A stretch of 64,000 nucleotides of DNA, taken from the NCBI RefSeq assembly GCF_000178475.1, contig NZ_ADNY01000066.1, forward strand, positions 1-64,000, in the 5' to 3' direction. Numbering within the stretch: the stretch's first letter is position 1; each line of letters starts with the position of its first letter. Below are positions 47,979-56,044 of the stretch, piece by piece. The notes under the pieces are model-generated. The model saw nothing but the letters and a program-made list of their open reading frames with translations. It was not told the DNA's origin and searched no databases. This stretch comes from Lactobacillus amylolyticus DSM 11664. GTDB lineage: Bacteria > Bacillota > Bacilli > Lactobacillales > Lactobacillaceae. Both the position numbers and the translations under genes were made by a program.

Positions 47979-48453
47979 ATTTTGCGGATAAATACCAGAA
48001 TTGCTTTAATTTTTTGCTATCTAAATTAAGATCTTGAACAAGATATGGCGTATCGCTGTCGCCAGGGTTTTGGAAAACGGAAATATTTTCTTTCATCAGC
48101 TTCTTAAAGAAAGTTTCTACAAGATAGTGTGTTGGCAAACTGAAATAATTCAGTTGGGCATCGCTTTCTTCCTCTGCAATTTCACCTTTAGGCAAAACAT
48201 ACTTCATCATGCTTTTTGGAGTTTCAATGTCTTTATTTGTGACGATTCCATACCAATACATGAAGCTTTCCGGTCCAAAAACAAACATGCTGGAGCGCTG
48301 ATTTTCAAAGCCATTCTCTTTTAGAAACTTTTGAAAATCCTCATCGTTTTCCATTTGCATGTTAACTTTGCCAAAAGTTTTTTGATCATCCATCATTGTA
48401 TAAGGAAAAGGACGACCAATAAAAGTTAAACTCTCAATCTCTTTTTTTGCCAT
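47977..48453 (-). CDS. Hypothetical protein downstream of recX
   Basis: 158-residue soluble acidic protein rich in aromatic residues (SMFVFGPESFMYWYGIVTNKD). No family recognised; the layout resembles a small alpha/beta effector-binding-like domain but that is not proven. Clear AGGAG ribosome site nine bases from the recX stop, so it is in the same operon as recX. Confidence 0.75.
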   Translation of the reverse strand: MAKKEIESLTFIGRPFPYTMMDDQKTFGKVNMQMENDEDFQKFLKENGFENQRSSMFVFGPESFMYWYGIVTNKDIETPKSMMKYVLPKGEIAEEESDAQLNYFSLPTHYLVETFFKKLMKENISVFQNPGDSDTPYLVQDLNLDSKKLKQFWYLSAK

Positions 48454-48462
48454 TTTTTCTCC

Positions 48463-49278
48463 TTAATATTCTGCTAATTCGTCTAAATCAATAACTTCAC
48501 CATTTAAGAAGGCATCGATTTCGCCACTACAAAAGCCATGACTGAACAGATAACGTTTTATCTTAAACTTGCGTTCTTGCTCATCAAAACGACGGAATTT
48601 TTTATAGGCCTTAATCCCTTGCTTCTTTAATGCTTCATCTTGCTCTTCTTCACTAGGCTTCAAATCCAATCGATCAATCACGCCTGCTGCCAGATCAGCA
48701 TTAAAGCCATGACTAATTAGCTTAGTTTTAATTTTAAGCTCTAATTCTCGCTCAGACAATTTTCCCACCTGATGTCGCATTGATTTCACAACACGCTCAG
48801 CTATTTCAAGCCAATCTTCTTCAGCAACCTTATCAAGCTGGTTTTGAACTATTTCTGGATCCACGCCTTTTTGTGCCAATTTTCGTTTTAAAGATTTTGG
48901 CCCATCTGAACCAACCTGCAGATTATTTTTCAAAAACAAAGCTACATACTGCTGATCATCCAAATAGCCCAATTCAGTTAATTCTGCAACTGCATTGGAA
49001 GCAGCTTCATTTGAAATTTCGTGTTTGGCTAAATACTGCAGAACTTCATAAACGGTTCGCGGCTCATAGCTCAAAAAACGAACCGCCAGATCACTGGCCT
49101 TGGCATCAGCATCAAACTGCTTTACTTTTTCAACTTGTGAATCGCTCAGTTCCTTGCCCTTGAGTAAAACAAACTCGGCTAATGTCTTCTCACTAGCTGA
49201 AAAAGCATACTTGCCATCTAAAAAAATATTATAGCGTCCCGGTCTTCTTTGAACGCTAACTTTAGTGATTATCGCCAT
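48463..49278 (-). CDS. recX: Regulatory protein RecX
   Basis: Modulates RecA filaments. The 271-residue protein is all-helical, with RecX repeats: LAVRFLSYEPRTVYEVLQYL (about 70-90), LGYLDDQQYVALFLKNNL, GPKSLKRKLAQKGVD and a second set ending KIKRYLFSHGFCSGEID. The length is typical of Firmicutes RecX. I use the ATG at 49278 after AAAGG; the upstream extension is unlike the family. It is not next to recA. Confidence 0.92.
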   Translation of the reverse strand: MAIITKVSVQRRPGRYNIFLDGKYAFSASEKTLAEFVLLKGKELSDSQVEKVKQFDADAKASDLAVRFLSYEPRTVYEVLQYLAKHEISNEAASNAVAELTELGYLDDQQYVALFLKNNLQVGSDGPKSLKRKLAQKGVDPEIVQNQLDKVAEEDWLEIAERVVKSMRHQVGKLSERELELKIKTKLISHGFNADLAAGVIDRLDLKPSEEEQDEALKKQGIKAYKKFRRFDEQERKFKIKRYLFSHGFCSGEIDAFLNGEVIDLDELAEY

Positions 49279-49412
49279 TTTGTCAGCCTTTCTACTTCTT
49301 TTTCCGCCTTTAATCTTAGCAGAAAACAATATTTCTTGCTAAGAACTTTTTTCAGGGAGTAAAATAGTAGTCAAACCAAATTATTAATAATTTATTGTAG
49401 AAAGAATTAGCA

Positions 49413-50798
49413 ATGCGCAAAAATTTCAGAAAAAATAAAAAACAAGAAAAAGAAAAAGACGTTATCATTACCATAAAACGCCTAGGAATCAATGGTGAAG
49501 GAATTGGGTACTACCGCAAGAAAATTATCTTTATTCCCGGAGCCTTGCCAAACGAAGTTGTTGTAGCAAAAATCGTTAAAGAATATCCTCATTATATCCA
49601 AGGCGAACTCGTACGGGTCAAAGAGAAAAGTCCAGATCGGGTTGACTTTCCTAAAGACGTTGATCCAGAAATCGGTGGCCTAGAATTAGCTCATCTTAGT
49701 TATGCCAAGCAATTAGAGTTCAAAAAAGCGAATGTAATTGAGGCTTTGCGAAAATTTCACCCTCGCAATTACGACAAGTATAAGGTTAAGAACACGATTC
49801 CAGCTCCTGATCAATGGCATTATCGTGCTAAAGCTTCATATCAAATTGAACGCGACCATGGCAAGAACAAATTGGGCTTATACGCTCCCAACTCACATCG
49901 TTTAATCGATTTGCCCGTTATGCCTACCCAAAGTGAGGGTACGCAAAAAACGGAACGCGATATTAAGCATTTGATTGAGAAAAACCACGTCTTCATAGCT
50001 GACCGACGCAAGCATTTAGATGGCATCAAGACAATTGTCGTCCGTCAATCCGAAGCTACTAAAGAAATTCAAGTAACTTTAATTACAGTTGGCCATAAGA
50101 TCAAGAATCTAATGAACTTAGCAAAAGAGATTATGAATCTGCCTAATGTGGTCAGTGTCTATCAAAATGAAACCGATTGGCGCAATCCACAAGTGTGGGG
50201 TAATAAAACGGAGAAGCTTTTGGGCAAAAATCAAATTACTGAAGTCATTTTAGGTAAAAAATTCGAATTGTCACCAAGAGCATTTTTCCAATTAAATCCT
50301 GTGCAAACAGAAACTCTTTATTCCGAAGCATTAAAATTCTTGGATCTCACTCCTGATCAAACTTTAATTGATGCTTATAGTGGAGTCGGTACATTGGGAA
50401 TCTTGGCTGCTGATCAGGTCAAACAAGTAGTTGGCATCGAAACTATCCCAGAGGCTGTAGAAGATGCTAAGCACAACGTGCAAATCAACCACATCAAAAA
50501 TGCTGATTATTTCCAAGGCAGCGTTGAAAAAGTTCTGCCTGAACTGCAAAAAGGTGGTTTGCCAATCGATGCTTTGATCGTGGATCCACCAAGAACTGGC
50601 CTGGCTAAAAGCTTAATCAAGACTTTATTACGCGTTAAGCCACAAACTTTCGTCTACATTTCCTGCAACCCATCAACTTTAGCACAAGATTTAATTCTTT
50701 TGACTGAATCTTATGATGTTCGCTTAATCGAAAACGTAGACATGCTGCCACAAACGCCTCGCTGCGAATGTGTTGTTAAATTGGTTCTTAGAAAATAA
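49413..50798 (+). CDS. 23S rRNA (uracil-5-)-methyltransferase, RlmD/RlmCD type
   Basis: SAM-dependent enzyme that makes 5-methyluridine in 23S rRNA. The 461-residue protein starts with a basic tail, then a TRAM domain (IKRLGINGEGIGYYRKKIIFIPGALPNE). The Rossmann methyltransferase has DAYSGVGTLGI, DPPRTGL and the catalytic-Cys motif ISCNPSTLAQDL. The [4Fe-4S] cysteines of RumA are missing: the usual CGGCQLQHL reads IGGLELAHL here. Single gene with its own terminator. Confidence 0.9.
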   Translation: MRKNFRKNKKQEKEKDVIITIKRLGINGEGIGYYRKKIIFIPGALPNEVVVAKIVKEYPHYIQGELVRVKEKSPDRVDFPKDVDPEIGGLELAHLSYAKQLEFKKANVIEALRKFHPRNYDKYKVKNTIPAPDQWHYRAKASYQIERDHGKNKLGLYAPNSHRLIDLPVMPTQSEGTQKTERDIKHLIEKNHVFIADRRKHLDGIKTIVVRQSEATKEIQVTLITVGHKIKNLMNLAKEIMNLPNVVSVYQNETDWRNPQVWGNKTEKLLGKNQITEVILGKKFELSPRAFFQLNPVQTETLYSEALKFLDLTPDQTLIDAYSGVGTLGILAADQVKQVVGIETIPEAVEDAKHNVQINHIKNADYFQGSVEKVLPELQKGGLPIDALIVDPPRTGLAKSLIKTLLRVKPQTFVYISCNPSTLAQDLILLTESYDVRLIENVDMLPQTPRCECVVKLVLRK

Positions 50799-50804
50799 AA
50801 CAAA

Positions 50805-50851
50805 TAAAAAAACGATTGTCGGGCTTTTCGTCTTTTGGCAATCGTTTTTTT
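50805..50851. terminator. Terminator after the rlmD-type gene, usable from both sides
   Basis: AAAAAAACGATTG ... CAATCGTTTTTTT with an 18-base loop. On the minus strand it would also end a transcript from the promoter at 51151-51177. Confidence 0.88.
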
Positions 50852-50985
50852 AATGCAGTGGACGAGGTAAACTCATCAATTGATAGTCACGATTTTTCTA
50901 ATGTTTATTAAGCGTATAAACATTGGCTGGTCGCGACCTACATTAACGTTCACTTGTTCGGGTCATTACGTAAAACACGTAACTT

Positions 50986-51144
50986 TTATAAATTGGAATC
51001 ATCGCGTCTCACCATTGAACAGATCTGTAAATCTATAATAGCTTGACTCCTCTCTATAATTAGAGATTTTTCCAACAATAATACAATTCTTTCTGGAGAT
51101 AAAAACTTACTTATATTGTTAAACTTTATTTCTACCTCTTCCAC
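50986..51144 (-). CDS. Possible 52-residue peptide in the orphan transcript
   Basis: Frame starting with GTG at 51144, reading MEEVEIKFNNISKFLSPERI and ending MVRRDDSNL. It is amphipathic and helix-forming in appearance. There is no Shine-Dalgarno before the GTG, and the GTG is only seven bases from the -10, so it would be almost leaderless. A frame this long can arise by chance in AT-rich DNA; I list it because it lies exactly where the promoter points. Confidence 0.2.
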   Translation of the reverse strand: MEEVEIKFNNISKFLSPERIVLLLEKSLIIERSQAIIDLQICSMVRRDDSNL

Positions 51145-51150
51145 GCTTTT

Positions 51151-51177
51151 ATTATACCGCAAATGTAAACGTTTACA
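51151..51177 (-). promoter_or_regulatory. Orphan promoter containing a perfect cre palindrome
   Basis: Minus strand: TTGTAA, 16-base spacer, TATAAT (51156-51151). The spacer and -35 are covered by TGTAAACGTTTACA (51164-51177), a perfect 14-base palindrome that fits the CcpA cre consensus at every position. It begins three bases after the alpha/beta hydrolase stop and directs transcription away from that gene into the gene-free stretch. The layout mirrors the hpf promoter. Confidence 0.75.
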
Positions 51178-51179
51178 AG

Positions 51180-52124
51180 CTATTTAACATATTTAGCAAG
51201 AAACTTTTTAACGTGTTCATAATAGGCCTTAGGATGCGTAACAAAAGATTTTGCATGCTTAGCTCCTGGAACCACCCATAATTCTTTAGGGCCGTTGCTT
51301 GCTTTGTAATTTGCATAAACCATTTTCGTCGGTACAAAAGTATCTTTATTTCCGTGGATAAATAAAGTCGGAAGCTTATTTTTCTTCAACTGATTGACTG
51401 AGGAAGCATCCCCCATAAAGTAGCCAACTTTTATTCGGTTGATCCCACTCAGAATTTCAACTAATGGAAAACGCGGAACTGCCGGCATGCTATATAAGTC
51501 CTGAGCTTCGTGCTCAATCTCAGCCTTAACATTGCTGTAGCCACAGTCTTCAATAATTGCTTTTACTTGATGCGGCAGTTTTTCACCAGCAGTCATCATT
51601 GCAGTAGCACCACCCATGCTGACGCCAAAAATTACAATTTGCTTGGCTCTCGTCTTTTTGATGATCTTCTTAATCCACTTTTTAACGTCCGCCTTTTCAA
51701 CCCAGCCATAGCCGATATACTTGCCTTGACTCTGACCATGTGCACGAGCATCTGGCTGCAATGTATTATAGCCTAACTTATGAAAAAGAGCAGCGTAAGA
51801 GCCGACTGTATCCTTATTATTCATATAGCCATGCAAAATAATTACTGTCTTTTTTGACTTGCCATCGGGAATATAATTAGCATCCAAACGATAATTGCCA
51901 CCAGCCGACTGCATATACCATTTTTGCTTTTTAGCTGCGGCATACCATTTCTTCTCTTTATATAATGGATCTGTCTTTTTAATCTGGGTCGTATTCGCAG
52001 CAATAAAACTTTTTTGACCAGGAACACAGGCAACCTTGAAAAAATAAAAACCTGCCCCAACTAGTGCAAGACAAATTACTGTTATAATAGTAGCAATTGA
52101 AAGCCAAATCTTTTTGTGCTTCAT
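51180..52124 (-). CDS. Membrane-anchored alpha/beta hydrolase
   Basis: 314-residue protein with an N-terminal signal-anchor helix (about 7-29), then an extracellular alpha/beta-hydrolase domain. It has the oxyanion region ILHGYMNNKD, the nucleophile elbow GVSMGG, an Asp in HGNKDTFVP and a C-terminal His in PGAKHAKSF. It resembles the S9-like YqkD/YfhM group of serine hydrolases; the substrate is unknown. ATG after AGAGGA. It has no terminator of its own: the orphan promoter lies right behind it. Confidence 0.85.
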   Translation of the reverse strand: MKHKKIWLSIATIITVICLALVGAGFYFFKVACVPGQKSFIAANTTQIKKTDPLYKEKKWYAAAKKQKWYMQSAGGNYRLDANYIPDGKSKKTVIILHGYMNNKDTVGSYAALFHKLGYNTLQPDARAHGQSQGKYIGYGWVEKADVKKWIKKIIKKTRAKQIVIFGVSMGGATAMMTAGEKLPHQVKAIIEDCGYSNVKAEIEHEAQDLYSMPAVPRFPLVEILSGINRIKVGYFMGDASSVNQLKKNKLPTLFIHGNKDTFVPTKMVYANYKASNGPKELWVVPGAKHAKSFVTHPKAYYEHVKKFLAKYVK

Positions 52125-52202
52125 AACTATCCTCTTTAATTCTATTCAATACTTAATATCAACAAGTATAGCACTTAGCACTTCGTATAGAAAAGAACAA
52201 TT

Positions 52203-52487
52203 ATGATCTTTAGCAACTTTCTAGAATTAATTGATAATTTGAATGAAAATCTCCATTTTTATATAAGAATCGAGCAACAAACTTTTCCTTTAAGCAAAAT
52301 AACTGTCGCTCATAATGAATTCTTGGCAAATCCAGGCAAACGTAGCATGACCAAGAAGCAGATCGTGCAGCTCTTTGGTAAGATGCATCAACGCGGACTC
52401 ACTTTACGAATTGACAATGACGGACAAAAACTACCCGTTTATGGCTTGCAAATTTCAATTGAAAAAGGAACTGCTACTTTAATGTGA
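52203..52487 (+). CDS. Small hypothetical protein
   Basis: 94-residue soluble protein (IFSNFLELIDNLNENLHFYI..; LFGKMHQRGLTLRIDNDGQKLPVYGLQI) with no family that I recognise. The ATG has only a weak AGAAAAG site. It is followed by a hairpin ACATGC...GCATGT plus TTTTT at 52514-52550 that may be its terminator. It is probably a real gene because the frame is compact and fills its slot. Confidence 0.6.
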   Translation: MIFSNFLELIDNLNENLHFYIRIEQQTFPLSKITVAHNEFLANPGKRSMTKKQIVQLFGKMHQRGLTLRIDNDGQKLPVYGLQISIEKGTATLM

Positions 52488-52542
52488 AACCGCTTTTATA
52501 GAATGATACAATGAACATGCTAGAACTATTTAGAAAGTAGGC

Positions 52543-53612
52543 ATGTTTTTGAAAATAATAAACAACAGAAAAATATAACGATCTTTAGTTTAGTTCTAAT
52601 GATCATTACGACCGTTTACGGTTTCGGAAATGTTTCTATTTCTTATGAGCAGATGACCTATGCGGGAATTATTTGGTTTGTTTTAGCTGGCATTTGCTTC
52701 TTCTTCCCAGCTGGTTTAATGATGGCGTAATATGGTTCTGCTTTTCACGACGCTCAAGGTGGCATTTATTCATGGTTAGCCGGTTCAATCGGAGAAAAAT
52801 GGGCCTTTATCGGTACTTTCGTTTGGCTGACAAACTGGGTATTATGGTTAGTCGCTAGTGCTTCCAGATTATGGATTTCCATTTCAGCTTTGCTCTTTGG
52901 AAAAGACACTACACAAAGCTGGAGCATTTTTGGATTGCATGGAACTCAATTAATTGGCTTGCTAGCTATTTTATTCATGCTTTTATCTACCTATCTCTGC
53001 TCTCGCGGAATGACAGGTATTAAAATTATGTCTTCGATCGGTGGAATCTTTATGATCCTGATGAATGTCATTTTTATTCTGACCAGTATCTTGATCCTAT
53101 GCCTTAATCGCGGACAATTAGCTGAACCGATTCACGGCATTTCTAGTTTCATTGTTTCTCCTAACAAGAGTTTTCAAACACCGATTACAATTATCTCGTT
53201 CGTCGTTTATGCTATCTTTGCTTATGGCGGAATGGAAACGGTCGGCGGTGTGATCAACAATATGAAAAAACCGGAGAAAGAATTCCCACGTGGATTAATC
53301 ATCGGTTCATTGTTCACCATTATTTCTTATGTCTTGATGATCTTTATGACCGGCTTTTCAGTCAATTATCAACAAGATATTCTTCATGGAAATGCAAATT
53401 CAGAAGTTTTCACCAATTACAAGTGGACTGTTGCGTTAGTTGTCTTTGTTGAAATTATTGTATGTACGGGAATTGTCTTCACGATCGTAGAGCCAATCCT
53501 TGAAGGAAATTACGCTACTGCATTCTGGACCGGCTTTGGTCCTGTCTTCTTTGCACTAATTGCTTGGATCTTCTATGAAGTTTCCAGAAGAAGAAATCAT
53601 ATTGATGAATAA
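52543..53612 (+). pseudogene. YjeM-like APC amino-acid permease, decayed
   Basis: Remains of an APC-superfamily permease (YjeM/GadC-like), with TTVYGFGNVSISYEQMTYAG, the GGMETVGG...KPEKEFPRG motif and several membrane segments. Three defects are visible. A TAA at 52728-52730 stands where GAA (E in MAEYGSAF) is expected. No usable start exists in the reading frame, because the ATG at 52543 is one base out, across a T-run. The product is also short: about 355 codons against roughly 470-500, with a probable in-frame loss of late helices. The 53-end half (52890-53612) is a long open frame but would lack the first helices. Confidence 0.88.
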
Positions 53613-53615
53613 AAT

Positions 53616-53655
53616 AAAAATTGCAGCTGCTTTAATTAGCAACTGCAATTTTTTG
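53616..53655. terminator. Bidirectional terminator permease remnant / mvaS
   Basis: AAAATTGCAGCTGCT ... AGCAACTGCAATTTTTT with a short loop, between convergent genes. Confidence 0.88.
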
Positions 53656-53666
53656 TCTTATTTTTT

Positions 53667-54830
53667 CTATTTCTGCTTGTAAATTCGAACATGGTTCTGC
53701 GTACGAGCAAAATACCAGTATCCAGCTTCATCATCGCTTACTAATTCTTGGCCATCTGCGGGCAATTCCAAGGCTTCATTGAAAATCTTTTCATATTCAG
53801 CGATGCTCAACTTGCTTCTGCGATCAAGCAAAGCCTGATCGCCTTCTGGATCCAATTGTCTTTGATAATTATCAATTACATTGCCAGAATAGAATTCAGC
53901 CATCGCACCAGACCCATATGAGAATAATCCAATTAATGCGTTGTGAGACAATTCAGCATTTTCAAGCAAACTAAGCAAACTCATATAAAGAGATGCTGTA
54001 TAAATATTCCCCACTTGCATGCTAAATTGCTTAGAAGCATCAAAATTGGTCATTAATCTTTCAGCCGTTCTTTCATCTTGATCTTCAATGGCAATTCGGT
54101 TAGCTTTCAATCCCTGCTTAGTAAAAGGCAAATGATAAATAATAGCGGAAAAGTCTTGCGTATTCCAGCCCTTTTCTTCTTTATAAGCATCAAACGTCTT
54201 TTTAAAGAAATCCAAATAAACTTGCGTCGAATATTTGCCTTCAACTAAGGCGGTAGAATGATCATTTGGCCGCCAGAAGTCGTTAATATCTTGACTATAT
54301 GCACTATGACCATCGTTTAAGGCTAAAATCTTAGGTTCACTCTTAATCAGCATCGAAATTGCACCGGCACCTTGGGTTACTTCTCCTGGAGTTTTAATCC
54401 CATAACGGGCAATATCACTGCCGATCACGATCGCAGTCTGCTCAGGGTGAACACGAACAAAGTCGCGCGCAATCATCAAGGCTGCTGTTAGACCAAAACA
54501 AGCTTCCTTAACTTCAAAAGTTCTTACTTCTGGCTTCATTTTAAGAGCAGTTTTAACAAATAAAGAAGCAGATTTTGATTGATCAACACTGCTTTCTGTT
54601 CCAAAAACAAGCAAACCAACTTTATCCTGCTCGATCTTGTTCCAATAACGCAAGGTGGCGTTAATTCCCATTGACACAGCATCTTGAGTTTGGTCGGCAA
54701 CGCTCATTTTTCTTTGGCCAATTCCAATTAGATATTTATTGGGATCTTCATTTCTGGCATTTGCCAAATCTACCATGTCCACATACTTATTCGGCGTAAA
54801 AAAGCCAATTTTATCAATTCCTACTTGCAT
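53667..54830 (-). CDS. mvaS: Hydroxymethylglutaryl-CoA synthase
   Basis: Condenses acetyl-CoA with acetoacetyl-CoA to HMG-CoA in the mevalonate route to isoprenoids. The 387-residue protein has the nucleophile Cys111 in VKEACFGLTAAL, a catalytic Glu near 79 (GTESSVDQSKS) and a conserved His in IIYHLPFTK. It is the last gene of the operon thl-mvaA-mvaS, five bases after mvaA. Confidence 0.96.
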   Translation of the reverse strand: MQVGIDKIGFFTPNKYVDMVDLANARNEDPNKYLIGIGQRKMSVADQTQDAVSMGINATLRYWNKIEQDKVGLLVFGTESSVDQSKSASLFVKTALKMKPEVRTFEVKEACFGLTAALMIARDFVRVHPEQTAIVIGSDIARYGIKTPGEVTQGAGAISMLIKSEPKILALNDGHSAYSQDINDFWRPNDHSTALVEGKYSTQVYLDFFKKTFDAYKEEKGWNTQDFSAIIYHLPFTKQGLKANRIAIEDQDERTAERLMTNFDASKQFSMQVGNIYTASLYMSLLSLLENAELSHNALIGLFSYGSGAMAEFYSGNVIDNYQRQLDPEGDQALLDRRSKLSIAEYEKIFNEALELPADGQELVSDDEAGYWYFARTQNHVRIYKQK

Positions 54831-54835
54831 AAAAC

Positions 54836-56044
54836 TTATTTTTCTCCTCTTACTTCTTTTAAAAAAACCTCTGCATCTTTCATTGAATATTTTTTTGCTT
54901 TGCGCATCAATTTCAGAACCTGCTTTTTTTCTTCGTCATTCGCCTTTAAAGTGGCAACAAGGTTACGTGCTTGCAATTTCATATGTCCCGCTTGAATACC
55001 ACTGGTCGAAATTGCCAAAATTGCCGCCAAATTGTTCGCTAAACCAACACTGGCAATAATTTCGGCTAGAGTCTTAGTATCAACTTTACCCAAAATTCGA
55101 TAAACCTGCTGAACATCTTCACGAGCCGAAATGGAGCCGCCTACCGTGCCAATTGCTAAAGGCAGAGTTACTTCTCCGCAGAGCTTGTTATCTGCAACGA
55201 TCCACTTTGACAAGCTGCGATATTGTCCATCCTGATTAGCTAGAACACCACAAGCCGCTTCAACGGCGCGATAGTCGTTGCCTGTTGCCAGCAGGACCGC
55301 ATCAACGCCATTCATAATTCCTTTATTATTGGTCACAGCCCGATAAGGATTATCATGAGCAATCTGACTGAGCAAAGCAATTCTTTGGGCAACTTCAAGT
55401 CCACCAACGCTGGCTGGATCTAATGCGATTTTAGCCGTTGTCAATTGACTTGGATAATTGGATAAGATTGCAAACATTTTTTCATCAATGCCAGCATAGT
55501 TTTCTAGTTCAGCCGCCAAATATTCTAAAATCGAATTTGTTTTATTGGCACCCATCGCCTCTGCAGGATCAACCAATACTTTTAGATAAAGAAGGTCCTG
55601 CTTGACTTCGGCCTGGATTTTCTTTAGACCGCCGCCATGCTTAACCAAGGAGTTGAATTGCTGATTGGCTTTTTTAATCAAATCGGGGAAGGTTGTTTTT
55701 AGCATTTCTAAACTAAAGTGTTTATTAATCTTTAGAATGATTTGACCAAAAATCCCGTTCCGTTTGTTATCAGCTATGACGCCACCATTTTTAGCAAAAA
55801 TACTCATGCCATGATTGGCAGCTGCAACCACAGATGGCTCCTCTGTTGCCATTGGTACCACATATTTTTGCTGATTGACAATTGCCTTTTGAACAAGGCC
55901 AACCGGCAAACGCAACTGGCCAATGACATTTTCACTTAATTTATCCAGCCGCGACAATACTGCATGATCAATTGCATCTAACTTGATGCCAGCAGCAAGC
56001 AGTTTTTCTCTTCTTTGTTCAGGACTAAGTTGATAAAATTTCAT
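54836..56044 (-). CDS. mvaA: Hydroxymethylglutaryl-CoA reductase, class II
   Basis: Reduces HMG-CoA to mevalonate. The 402-residue soluble protein has ENVIGQLRLPVGL near residue 34, the motif AMGANKTNSI, and GTVGGSISAR, with GHMKLQARNL near the C-terminus supplying the catalytic His. No membrane segments, as expected for bacterial class II. Its ATG shares one base with the thiolase stop (TAATG). Confidence 0.95.
   Translation of the reverse strand: MKFYQLSPEQRREKLLAAGIKLDAIDHAVLSRLDKLSENVIGQLRLPVGLVQKAIVNQQKYVVPMATEEPSVVAAANHGMSIFAKNGGVIADNKRNGIFGQIILKINKHFSLEMLKTTFPDLIKKANQQFNSLVKHGGGLKKIQAEVKQDLLYLKVLVDPAEAMGANKTNSILEYLAAELENYAGIDEKMFAILSNYPSQLTTAKIALDPASVGGLEVAQRIALLSQIAHDNPYRAVTNNKGIMNGVDAVLLATGNDYRAVEAACGVLANQDGQYRSLSKWIVADNKLCGEVTLPLAIGTVGGSISAREDVQQVYRILGKVDTKTLAEIIASVGLANNLAAILAISTSGIQAGHMKLQARNLVATLKANDEEKKQVLKLMRKAKKYSMKDAEVFLKEVRGEK

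Larger units (their letters stand above)
50805..51145 (-). ncRNA. Candidate CcpA-controlled small RNA (or short-peptide gene)
   Basis: This is the only stretch above 300 bases without a clear gene. A promoter with a perfect cre at 51151-51177 points into it and the rlmD terminator closes it, giving a transcript of about 340 bases. Its 3' half has several local hairpins. One is TTACGT-TTTTACGTAA-like (50964-50980). Another is the palindrome GGTCGCGACC (50929-50938). A third pairs AATGTTTA with TAAACATT around 50900-50924. The 5' half has a 52-codon frame. I recognise no known RNA family (not 6S, tmRNA, RNase P or T-box). It could instead be decayed DNA that kept its promoter. Confidence 0.4.

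Noticed and set aside
50852-51150. Insertion-sequence remnant in the gene-free stretch
   Set aside because: No terminal inverted repeats, target duplication or transposase-like frame could be seen.
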